Assembly (NCBI RefSeq): GCF_009789195.1
Contig: NZ_WSTC01000007.1
Span: forward strand, 1 to 64,000
Direction: 5' to 3'
From: Paenibacillus sp. MMS18-CY102
Lineage (GTDB): Bacteria; Bacillota; Bacilli; Paenibacillales; Paenibacillaceae
DNA: 64,000 nt
Shown here: positions 26,212 to 34,000 of the stretch, one piece after another
How the letters are laid out: each line of letters opens with the position of its first letter
How positions within the stretch are numbered: the stretch's first letter is position 1
Notes under the pieces: generated by a model
The model's database searches: none
What the model saw: the letters and a program-made list of their open reading frames with translations, nothing else
What the model was told of the DNA's origin: nothing
Program-made: the position numbers and the translations under genes

Positions 26212-26398
26212 GCTAACGGACTCCAGAGCCGTTATTTGATGCAATAACAGCGAGATGGAAATCTAACGGACCAGAAGGTCCTTATTTACTCGCAATTGGC
26301 ACATAAAACAGGGAAAAACGATGAATAAAGGCCATGGAGTCCGTTAGATTCTAAAAGTTGCGATTTCGCATCAAATAACGGCTCTCCGGTCCGTTAGC
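26212..26398. repeat. Nested inverted-repeat element (MITE-like)
   Basis: Outer arms 26212-26242 and 26368-26398 match at 28 of 31 positions. Inner arms AATCTAACGGAC (26260-26271) and GTCCGTTAGATT (26339-26350) are perfect. A diverged partial copy of the right arm lies at about 26092-26138. No gene is seen from 25976 to 26521. The core CTAACGGACC is the repeating unit. Confidence 0.85.
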
Positions 26399-26521
26399 GC
26401 AAAAAGGAACGCCAGGCGCTCGCCGCCCCCTGCCACCCGACTGGCTAAACACAGTTACTTCACGCCCCGTTTATTCCCCGATTACAAATGCATTCTACAC
26501 TTCCACTAGGAGGTGTGTTGC

Positions 26522-27832
26522 ATGGATGCAAAACCGACATCTGCTTGGCCAAATGCGCCTTTTTCCCCGTCCACTCTTCCCCGTAATCCAAAGCTTCTCA
26601 TCGTTTACGCCTCGTATGGGGAAGGCCATCTGCAAGCTGCTCGCGCTATTGAGGAAGCATTAGAACGGCAAGGCATCGCAGGCAGCAGCATTAAACTAGT
26701 TGATTTGCTAGCAGAATCGAATCCGTTCATAAACCAAATATCCCGCCGATTCTACCAAAATAGCTACACGCACATGCCTGCCTTATACGGCTGGGTTTAT
26801 GACCGCACCCGCCCCATGAAGCATAACTCGCTGCTCGGCGGTTGGCTTCACTCCTTCGGCCGCGATAAGCTTCGCCGCATCCTCGCGGCAGAGCAGCCGG
26901 ATGCTATCGTTTATACCTTCCCAATGTTCGCTGCGCCAGCCAATCGGCGCGGTTATCCTGTCCGTGTGCCAACGTCCGCCATCGTTACCGATTTTGACCT
27001 CCACCGCCGCTGGGCCCATCCTTGCGTCGACCGTTATTATGTTGCGACGGAAGAACTCAAACAAGAGCTAATTTCGCTCGGCATAGCGGAGCAGCGCATT
27101 ATGGCAAGCGGCATTCCGATCAAACAGGGCTTCGCTGAAAACGGAACCCCCGGCCATTTCGAACGTAAACATGATTTCGAGCGCAAACATGAATTCACCC
27201 AAGACCGGCCTGCCCTTTATCGCCGCTATAACATCCCATCCAATCGCCCGATCGTCCTGCTCATGGCCGGTGCCCATGGCGTGATGCCCGACATTCCTGC
27301 GCTTTGCGATGCATTGCTGCAAGAGCCTAATCTAACACTCGTGCTCGTATGCGGGCGCAATGCACAACTGGCAGAATCGATGCGCTCGCAATACCAAGAA
27401 GCTTCCATTTCCAACGATTTAATGCCTAAACACGCCCTGAACCTGAGTGGCGCAAAAAGCCGCATTCATATTTTCGATTATGTCGACACTATCCATGAGC
27501 TCATGCAGCTCGCGGATTGCCTCATTACGAAGCCAGGCGGCATTACGCTTGCGGAAGGGCTGGCAGCAGGATTGCCGCTTTTGCTATATCGCCCAGTTCC
27601 GGGCCAAGAGAAAAACAACGCCTTGTATCTGCAAGCCAAGGGTGCAGCCACCATCGCCAACACGCCTGCCGAGCTGCGCCGCGCAGCAGCCGCCCTCCTT
27701 TCTAACCCGCAAGCCCTGCTTCAAAGCCGCGCCGCTTCCCATGCTTTAGGGCAGCCAAACGCAGCGAATAGGATCGCTTTGGATATTTTGTTCCATTGCC
27801 CTATAATGGAAGAGGCATCCTCCATTTTGTAA
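26522..27832 (+). CDS. UgtP/MGDG-synthase-like glycosyltransferase
   Basis: 436 aa. Transfers sugar from a nucleotide sugar to diacylglycerol in the UgtP/YpfP family. N-terminal MGDG-synthase domain: IVYASYGEGHLQAARAIEEA at about 25-45, and YGWVYDRTRPMKH. The C-terminal GT28 part has ITKPGGITLAEGLAAGLPL and RPVPGQEKNNALYL, the nucleotide-sugar binding motif. The start is ATG 26522, eight bases after AGGAGG. It heads a run with an MFS protein and a VTT-domain protein, like the ypfP-ltaA pair that makes and flips the lipoteichoic-acid anchor in Staphylococcus aureus. Confidence 0.87.
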   Translation: MDAKPTSAWPNAPFSPSTLPRNPKLLIVYASYGEGHLQAARAIEEALERQGIAGSSIKLVDLLAESNPFINQISRRFYQNSYTHMPALYGWVYDRTRPMKHNSLLGGWLHSFGRDKLRRILAAEQPDAIVYTFPMFAAPANRRGYPVRVPTSAIVTDFDLHRRWAHPCVDRYYVATEELKQELISLGIAEQRIMASGIPIKQGFAENGTPGHFERKHDFERKHEFTQDRPALYRRYNIPSNRPIVLLMAGAHGVMPDIPALCDALLQEPNLTLVLVCGRNAQLAESMRSQYQEASISNDLMPKHALNLSGAKSRIHIFDYVDTIHELMQLADCLITKPGGITLAEGLAAGLPLLLYRPVPGQEKNNALYLQAKGAATIANTPAELRRAAAALLSNPQALLQSRAASHALGQPNAANRIALDILFHCPIMEEASSIL

Positions 27833-27853
27833 ATGTAAGGAGCTAAAAATGCC

Positions 27854-29077
27854 GTGACCGGTACCGCAACAGCCAATCGATGGTTCGGTGCGGAGATGAT
27901 TCTATTCTCCGCCATCTTGTTTCTCGTTGAGTTCATTCGAGGGGCAGGCGTGATCAGCTTCTTGCCGGTATACGGCGAGAAAACGCTTGGCCTCTCCCTC
28001 GACATTATTGGGGTAGCCGTGACCGCGCATTACATAACGGATACGGCATTAAAGCTCGTCATCGGCTATTTGCTAGACCGCATGTCAGCACGATTCGTCG
28101 TGCAAGGTGGCTTGCTGTTGACGACCATTGGCATCGCCCTTCTGCCGTATGCGACGTCCGCTTGGCTATTCATCATGGCCTCTGCGTTATTTGGCATCGG
28201 CATTTCGCCGATCTGGATCGTTTGTCTCACACGGGTATCAGAGGACCGGCGGGCCACACAGATGGGCTACTTGTATACGATTTGGTTCGTCGGGCTTGGG
28301 GCTGGGCCCATTGCAGCGAATCTGCTGCTGGACTACAGCCGCAAGTGGACCTTCATGCTGCTGCTTACGATGTCTGTTGCCGCGCTTGCCTTATCGCTGC
28401 TCATGCGTGCAGGGCGCGCCCATGGCGTATCCCAAATACCGCTGGGCCAGCAACTGGCCATCCTGCGCGATAAGCTGCGCCAAATGCGCCTGCTGCTGCC
28501 CGGCATGATCCTTCAAACGACGGGTGCCAGCATGCTCGTCCCGATCCTGCCCAGCTTCGCTAGCGATCAACTTGGCTTGACAGGCGCCCAATACTCGCTG
28601 TTGTTTGTCGTAGGAGGCGCTTGCACCGTTGGCGGCTTAATGCCGCTTGGGCGGCTATCGGACCGCATTGGCGGGAAGAAGTGGTTTCTTGTCATCGGCT
28701 TCGCCTGCTTCGCCTTGACGCTTTACTCACTTGCTTGGGCTCCATCGTTCGGCAAATGCCTGCTCCTTGCAGGCGCGCTTGGCCTTTCCTATGCTGCGGT
28801 GCTGCCTGCGTGGAACGCGCTGCTCGCCTCTTACGTTCCGCCGAAGCAGCAAGGGCTTGGCTGGGGGCTATTTTCAACAGTAGAAGGCATTGGGGTTATG
28901 ATTGGCCCGATCGTCGGCGGCGTTATCGCTTCCCGAATCGGGGTTCCTTCCGTCGTCTGGTACAGCGCCGTCCTATTCGGCCTGATCGGGCTGTTCTATC
29001 TCTGGTTCCCTTTCCGCAGCTTTGCGGAGCATACGGAGCCACCCCGCTCCGGGGGCAATTCCCATACGAAAGGCTAA
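27854..29077 (+). CDS. MFS transporter, possible LtaA-like glycolipid flippase
   Basis: 407 aa, about twelve membrane helices. The MFS loop motif appears as GYLLDRMSARFV (residues about 75-87) and again as GRLSDRIGGKKW in the second half. Starts at GTG 27854 with AAGGAG about 11 bases upstream. General MFS features do not name a substrate; the position directly after a UgtP-like gene suggests LtaA-type glycolipid flipping, an inference by operon analogy only. Confidence 0.8.
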   Translation: MTGTATANRWFGAEMILFSAILFLVEFIRGAGVISFLPVYGEKTLGLSLDIIGVAVTAHYITDTALKLVIGYLLDRMSARFVVQGGLLLTTIGIALLPYATSAWLFIMASALFGIGISPIWIVCLTRVSEDRRATQMGYLYTIWFVGLGAGPIAANLLLDYSRKWTFMLLLTMSVAALALSLLMRAGRAHGVSQIPLGQQLAILRDKLRQMRLLLPGMILQTTGASMLVPILPSFASDQLGLTGAQYSLLFVVGGACTVGGLMPLGRLSDRIGGKKWFLVIGFACFALTLYSLAWAPSFGKCLLLAGALGLSYAAVLPAWNALLASYVPPKQQGLGWGLFSTVEGIGVMIGPIVGGVIASRIGVPSVVWYSAVLFGLIGLFYLWFPFRSFAEHTEPPRSGGNSHTKG

Positions 29078-29092
29078 GGTGACCGTGCAAGC

Positions 29093-29698
29093 ATGAGCCA
29101 ATGGCAAGAATGGATCCATCATTTGAAAACACTCGATCTACAGCATATTGAACGAACGCTCCAAAGCTATTCCGCATACGGGCCCTTGCCCGGGGTGCTT
29201 ATGCCGGTCGTGGAGGCGCTGATTCCAGCGCTTCCTCTGGTCGTCATTGTGGCAGCCAATGCAAATATATACGGTCTGTGGTACGGCTTCCTGCTCTCTT
29301 GGATCGGCGTAACCTTAGGGGCATCCCTCGTCTTCTGGCTCGCCCGAACACTCGGCAATCGTTTAGGCGCATGGTTTCAAAGGCGTTTCCCGAAGACGCA
29401 AAAGTTTTTCCATTGGATCGAACGCAAAGGCTTTACGCCCTTATTTTTATTCGCATGCTTCCCTTTTGCCCCTTCTGCGCTTATTAACGTAGTTGCAGGC
29501 TTTAGCGCCTTGCCCTTCCGAACGTTTCTCTTCGCGACGCTGCTCGGCAAGGCCGTCATGATCTTTAGCATTTCCCTTGTGAGCGCCGACATCTCTAACT
29601 TTACGCGAGAGCCTTGGCGCATTGCTGTCCTCATTGCCGTCCTCTTGGTCATGTGGTTCGGCGGCAAAAAGCTCGAAGCGCGTTATCAAGTCAAATAA
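29093..29698 (+). CDS. VTT-domain (TVP38/TMEM64, DedA-like) membrane protein
   Basis: 201 aa with four to five membrane helices. The VTT core is visible: PVVEALIPALPLVVIVAANANIYG, GVTLGASLVFWLARTLGNRLG and FPFAPSALINVVAGFS. Members act as lipid scramblases or undecaprenyl-phosphate carriers. It starts 16 bases after the MFS stop, with AAGGTGA upstream. The trio glycosyltransferase, MFS and VTT points to envelope lipid handling. Confidence 0.87.
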   Translation: MSQWQEWIHHLKTLDLQHIERTLQSYSAYGPLPGVLMPVVEALIPALPLVVIVAANANIYGLWYGFLLSWIGVTLGASLVFWLARTLGNRLGAWFQRRFPKTQKFFHWIERKGFTPLFLFACFPFAPSALINVVAGFSALPFRTFLFATLLGKAVMIFSISLVSADISNFTREPWRIAVLIAVLLVMWFGGKKLEARYQVK

Positions 29699-29715
29699 CA
29701 GGAGGCCAAGGCGAC

Positions 29716-30048
29716 ATGGCCATGAGCATCAATTGGTACTCCGCAGGCGCAACCGCCTTCGTTCTCTTTCTCGCTTTGGCCTTGGTAGGAACGATGTTTC
29801 TGCTGATCAAGCTGTCCAACGATGATTCGGACAAATATAAGGACCTCAAGGAAATGGTGGAAACGATCTTCGGTACGCCTGCCCATCTTCGTACGGGCAA
29901 TGCCGCTTCGCAGGATGACGCCAACAAAGAAGCTGCTGCGCAATCGGCAGCGGCTGTTGAAGCATTCGCTGAGCCTTGCCCCGCCTGCGGCGAAACAGTC
30001 ACCGAGCAGCATCGTGACTGCCCTTCGTGCGGCCTTCGATTACTGTAA
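29716..30048 (+). CDS. Small membrane-anchored zinc-ribbon protein
   Basis: 110 aa. One membrane helix at about residues 9-31, an Ala-rich linker, and a C-terminal zinc ribbon CPACGETVTEQHRDCPSCGLRL with two CxxC pairs. Not otherwise recognised. AGGAGG precedes the ATG by ten bases, and it follows the VTT gene after 17 bases. Confidence 0.75.
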   Translation: MAMSINWYSAGATAFVLFLALALVGTMFLLIKLSNDDSDKYKDLKEMVETIFGTPAHLRTGNAASQDDANKEAAAQSAAAVEAFAEPCPACGETVTEQHRDCPSCGLRLL

Positions 30049-30164
30049 TTTTACATTCATCCCTCCCGCTCATAAGATCCCGCTTCCCGTGGCACACTGT
30101 TAAGGCAGCTTACGTTAATGCCGGAAGGTCCGGCTATGCCACGATGGAAGGAGGCTGTTGCACC

Positions 30165-30308
30165 ATGTCCGGCAAATTGCCATCCGAGAAGCAAAAGGCA
30201 GCGAGCAAGAAGCAATCGCTTGCCGATCAAGGACAAGCAAGCAAAGCTGCTGCAAGCGAGCTGCAGTCCAGCGCCGATCACTCGGCGGTAACGAAGCACG
30301 GCCTGTGA
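30165..30308 (+). CDS. Very small basic hydrophilic protein
   Basis: 47 aa, Lys/Ala/Ser/Gln-rich (MSGKLPSEKQKAASKKQS...). No family recognised. GGAAGGAGG about ten bases before the ATG is the main support. Composition would suit a disordered or spore-associated peptide, but this is a guess. Confidence 0.45.
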   Translation: MSGKLPSEKQKAASKKQSLADQGQASKAAASELQSSADHSAVTKHGL

Positions 30309-30389
30309 GCTACGCATGGAAGGTCGTTCTTCGCTTGCTGACAAGGCTATATACGAGTGAATGACCGCATGATAAGGAGGGAGTTTCGC

Positions 30390-30692
30390 TTGTCCGAACA
30401 CAATAAAAACAACGGCTATAACAAGATGGATCCGATATCCGGCGAACAGGTCGAAGTAGAAGGCGTGTACAAAAACGAATGGGGCCGCGAGGAGAAAATG
30501 GAGCGCGGAGAGCTGTTCCCATCCGATCCGATACTCGGAAACACGGAATGGGAGCTAGTGGAGCTTGATTTTGACAACCATCACAAAGGCCATACCGATC
30601 CTCGATTAGTGCCTAAAGATGATGATGACAATCCCGAGGCGCACATGCAGCATCCAAGGCGCCACCCGAAGGATACGCGAACTGAAAAATAA
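30390..30692 (+). CDS. YjzC-like small hydrophilic protein
   Basis: 100 aa from TTG 30390 with AAGGAGGG eight bases upstream. The central segment GVYKNEWGREEKMERGELFPSDPILGNTEW resembles the small YjzC-type family of Bacilli; the tail is rich in His, Asp and Arg. Function unknown. A bidirectional terminator follows. Confidence 0.65.
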   Translation: MSEHNKNNGYNKMDPISGEQVEVEGVYKNEWGREEKMERGELFPSDPILGNTEWELVELDFDNHHKGHTDPRLVPKDDDDNPEAHMQHPRRHPKDTRTEK

Positions 30693-30731
30693 CGAATGGC
30701 CGGCTACTCGCCCTCATTCGCCTTACGTGAA

Positions 30732-30784
30732 AAAAGCCGCACAGCCCACTTTGCCTCTACAGGCTTAAGCGGTGTGCGGCTTTT
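30732..30784. terminator. Bidirectional terminator between convergent genes
   Basis: AAAAGCCGCAC (30732-30742) pairs with GTGCGGCTTTT (30774-30784), giving A- and T-tracts on both sides. Confidence 0.9.
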
Positions 30785-30796
30785 GATATTCCAAGC

Positions 30797-31816
30797 CTAG
30801 CTATCGCGTTGCTGCACTTGATCAATTAACTTCTCTAGCCGGCGTAAATGATACGCATATTCGAACATCGCCGACGCCACGAATACGAGCCGCTTCCGGT
30901 CCTCGTCCGCTTCTCCAAGATAAACTGTAAGCTGAGCAGCCAGCTTCGCCTCCCGTTCTTCCTCCGGCTCAATATGCGCGTTCGCTTTCATCTTTCCTTC
31001 AGACTTCAGCAAAATATGCTCGTGGTACTTCGTCAGCTCCTCAATATGCCGATCGAACTGATGTGCCCATTCGCCAGCCCCCGGAGCAGCAAAATAATGC
31101 TCCTCCACGATTTCCAGCAAATCGCAGCCTTTCTGAAGCGCCTTAATCATTCCCTTCGAAACGAGCAGCTGGCGCGCACGCGCTGCCTTGCTTACCGCAC
31201 GAATCGCCCGCTCCTCCTCGAAGACGGAGAACCGCTCATCCAGCTTGCGCAGCGTGCTGTGAAGCCGTTCCTTCTCTGCGTTAAACACTTGCTCCTTCAT
31301 CTCGTTGGAGATCGCTGTACGCAGCAGCAGCGACAGCTGATCAAACGCTTGATGCACCTGCTGGGAAAACTGCTTGCGCGGCCGCGGAGGGAAGATCGCA
31401 ACATTAACAAGGAATGCCGCCCCCATGCCAGTCAATACCATCAAAAATCGGCTTATCGCCGCATCGTAGCCCGCATCATGCGCTTCCATAATCGCGACGA
31501 CCGTCACGAGCGTCAAGCCAATGGTGCTCTCCATCTTCAGCTTGATACTGATCAGAATGACGAGAATACAGACCAACCCTACAGCAATCGGCGTATGGCC
31601 AAACAGCCGCAGCGCGGCAAGCGCAACAATCGCGCCAAGCACATTCGTCTGCAACTGGTCGCTAATCTGCTGCCAAGAACGGTAAATCGATGGCTGAATG
31701 GTAAAAATCGAAGCGACCGCCGCAATCAGCGGCGATGGAAATCCAAGCAGCCCGCTTATGTAAATCGCGAGTGCGACCGCCATTCCGGTCTTTAGGACGC
31801 GTGCGCCGATCGTCAT
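30797..31816 (-). CDS. FUSC/ArAE family membrane protein
   Basis: 339 aa. Six N-terminal membrane helices (residues about 8-145) with the family segments SIFTIQPSIYRSWQQ and QTNVLGAIVAL, then a long charged, coiled-coil cytoplasmic domain. It resembles the aromatic acid exporter family (DUF939-type in Bacilli). The substrate is unknown. The start overlaps the AlkC-like stop by four bases, so the two are coupled. Confidence 0.85.
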   Translation of the reverse strand: MTIGARVLKTGMAVALAIYISGLLGFPSPLIAAVASIFTIQPSIYRSWQQISDQLQTNVLGAIVALAALRLFGHTPIAVGLVCILVILISIKLKMESTIGLTLVTVVAIMEAHDAGYDAAISRFLMVLTGMGAAFLVNVAIFPPRPRKQFSQQVHQAFDQLSLLLRTAISNEMKEQVFNAEKERLHSTLRKLDERFSVFEEERAIRAVSKAARARQLLVSKGMIKALQKGCDLLEIVEEHYFAAPGAGEWAHQFDRHIEELTKYHEHILLKSEGKMKANAHIEPEEEREAKLAAQLTVYLGEADEDRKRLVFVASAMFEYAYHLRRLEKLIDQVQQRDS

Positions 31817-32985
31817 TGCGGCTCCGCCTTCCCATCAACGTGCAGCATAATGCTCGTCGACTGTTGCTCCTTGCCATTAACCCAAAGCGAAATCCGATGC
31901 TCGCCAGGCCATAGCTTGCGCGTCGACAGCTCCTGCCATGTTATCTTTTTCTCGCCGGACAACCGCCTCGTCTCGCCCGTAATTGGCTTGTCCGCGATTA
32001 AGAAACGCTTATGTGACCGCTTGCCGTTCAACCGGACATAATCAACGCCGTATTCCAGCCTTATGCGGCCTTCAGCCTCCGGCGACAGCTGCACGCCATA
32101 ACGCAGCATCGACGCTTCCCCGATGTGGACGTCCGTCCGATCCACGCTGATCGCAGCCGGCTCCTGCAGAAGCGCATGGCCAGTTGCAGCCGGCTCTGCC
32201 TCCCCGCCGGCAACGGTCGCCAGCAATGCTTCTGCCCCGTAACCGAATAACGCCATAATCGCTGGCTCCGCCTGCTTGACCAGCGTTCTGCAGCCCTTCC
32301 TTACAATCCAATCGGTTAGCGGATGCTGGCCGTACCAGCGCTGCGCAAGCTCGGCCACAACTGCAGGATTGTCCTTGCTTATGTCATTGAGATGATTCGC
32401 TACGCTCTTGCGAACATAAAGCGATTCGTCTGCCCTCAGCCGTTCCAATATCGGAATTGCCGGCGACGGATCGGCCTTAAGCATCGGAAGCGCAGGCGCC
32501 CAAGGCAGCCTCGGCCGGCAGCCTTCGCTCGCTAGCCGCCTCACATGCTCATCCTCACTGGCTGACCACTCCAACATCCGCGCTAACGCACGCTCTGGAT
32601 TAGCCAGAATGAATGGCCGGATTGCAAACTCCGATGACGAGCGCTTCGTAAACCTCTCCAGCATCGCCATCGACAGCTCCCAATGCTCCTCTGACCCGCC
32701 ATAGATTTCAATGAATTCAGGAAAAATCAAATATGGAAACCCGGTGCACTGCTCATCGATCAGGCATAGGATGCGAACCGCTTCCTCATAATCCGGCGGG
32801 AGCAGCTCGCCAAGCGTAACCGTTATTCGCCGCATGCGCCCCTTTAGCTCCAGCCCTTCCCAGCCATCACCTTCCACCAGCGCAACGAAGCGCTGCAGGT
32901 CAAAGGGCGGCCATGCTGCTTGCACGAGCGAGCCGAAGTTATGCGCAAATGGCGCGTTATACATTAATTTTAATGGCTCAGCCAT
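31813..32985 (-). CDS. AlkC-like DNA alkylation repair protein
   Basis: 390 aa. The N-terminus MAEPLKLMYNAPFAHNFGSL and WEGLELKGRMRRITVTLGELLP match AlkC, a HEAT-repeat glycosylase that removes alkylated bases such as 3-methylcytosine and 3-methyladenine without base flipping. HEAT-like repeats run through about residues 100-260 (WSASEDEHVRRLASEGCRPRLP, LYVRKSVANHLNDIS). Residues about 275-390 form an Ig-like beta domain, also known in AlkC. ATG 32985 has AGGGGG ten bases upstream. The coupling to a membrane protein is not something I know for AlkC. Confidence 0.85.
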   Translation of the reverse strand: MAEPLKLMYNAPFAHNFGSLVQAAWPPFDLQRFVALVEGDGWEGLELKGRMRRITVTLGELLPPDYEEAVRILCLIDEQCTGFPYLIFPEFIEIYGGSEEHWELSMAMLERFTKRSSSEFAIRPFILANPERALARMLEWSASEDEHVRRLASEGCRPRLPWAPALPMLKADPSPAIPILERLRADESLYVRKSVANHLNDISKDNPAVVAELAQRWYGQHPLTDWIVRKGCRTLVKQAEPAIMALFGYGAEALLATVAGGEAEPAATGHALLQEPAAISVDRTDVHIGEASMLRYGVQLSPEAEGRIRLEYGVDYVRLNGKRSHKRFLIADKPITGETRRLSGEKKITWQELSTRKLWPGEHRISLWVNGKEQQSTSIMLHVDGKAEPQ

Positions 32986-33078
32986 CGTTTGCGTTCCCCC
33001 TGTATCTGTTCCAAACATGCGATGTGCTTTCGATTATACCGAACAATCGTTCCCTGTGCAAAGAAAAGCACATGGCAA

Positions 33079-33112
33079 AGCCCGAAGCTTGCCTTATGGC
33101 ATGCCCCGGGCT
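33079..33112 (-). terminator. Probable terminator after spo0M
   Basis: AGCCCG (33079-33084) and CGGGCT (33107-33112) enclose a GCATGCC/GGCAAGC inner stem; the minus-strand tail is TTTGCC, only weakly T-rich. Confidence 0.5.
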
Positions 33113-33139
33113 CTTATGCAGCGTATGCTGCCTTTTCAA

Positions 33140-33907
33140 TTACACATAACGCTGAATGATGTCAGCCAACTGATGGGCGATCGCATCCGGCCCTTGTTGG
33201 AGCTGGCCGTCTGAGAATGTCACGCGAACGAACGTCTCATCCATGTCCATCGCCTCCGACAGCCAGCCGCCTAAGCCACGCGCTTTGCGGTCGATCTGCA
33301 GAAGCAGCTCCAGCTCATGCCCACGATTGAAAAATGTAACCTCCAACTCGTCGAGCTGGCCACGGAATTGCGTCGTTGGCACGAATTCGAACTCCTGAAC
33401 GAATGGCAACCGGCCGCCGAGACGAGCTGCATACTGGCATTCCGCCTCCCGCAGGCGGAATCCAATGCGCGAGAGTGCTTCCAGCACGACATGTTGCCCT
33501 TGCGAAGGCTGAACTTCGATCCGATCCGAATCGCCTGGGTCAACCGCACCCCGAACGTCAAGCTCTGTCTTGATCCATACTGGCGCACGGCCAATCGTCA
33601 GCGGCGTTTCATTAGGCAGCAGGAAGGAGAACGGAACTTCCTGGCGCTCATTGGGCTGAAGCGTGAACGGCTTCGTCACATGAAAACGCGCGATCTCAGC
33701 ATGATGGCGGTGTTTGTGGTCATCCGTTTCGCGAATATATTCCGTCATGACAGACAGTTGCACCGTCTCGACCCGCTGGTCAACTGAACCCCCTTGCATT
33801 CGAACAACGCCCCGTACCTCTTCGCCTGGTGCATAACGTGATTTTTCCAAAACCGTATCAATCTTTGCATTACCGATCCCAATACTAGCCAAGAAACGAT
33901 TAAACAT
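33140..33907 (-). CDS. spo0M: Sporulation control protein Spo0M
   Basis: 255 aa arrestin-like protein affecting sporulation and cell division. It begins MFNRFLASIGIGNAKIDTVL and contains ETVQLSVMTEY, PFTLQPNERQEVPFSFLLP, ETPLT and VWIKTELDVRGAVDPGDSD, all characteristic of Spo0M. C-terminal residues 200-255 carry the small acidic Spo0M tail domain. A ribosome site GGGAGGG is upstream. Monocistronic. Confidence 0.93.
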   Translation of the reverse strand: MFNRFLASIGIGNAKIDTVLEKSRYAPGEEVRGVVRMQGGSVDQRVETVQLSVMTEYIRETDDHKHRHHAEIARFHVTKPFTLQPNERQEVPFSFLLPNETPLTIGRAPVWIKTELDVRGAVDPGDSDRIEVQPSQGQHVVLEALSRIGFRLREAECQYAARLGGRLPFVQEFEFVPTTQFRGQLDELEVTFFNRGHELELLLQIDRKARGLGGWLSEAMDMDETFVRVTFSDGQLQQGPDAIAHQLADIIQRYV

Positions 33908-34000
33908 TGATAAATCCCTCCCATAGTTGTGTGTTAAGCCGCGAAGGCTTCGCTTAGATATGTCATAGATACGAATCAGATAAGGAGCGGTTTCGTAAAA

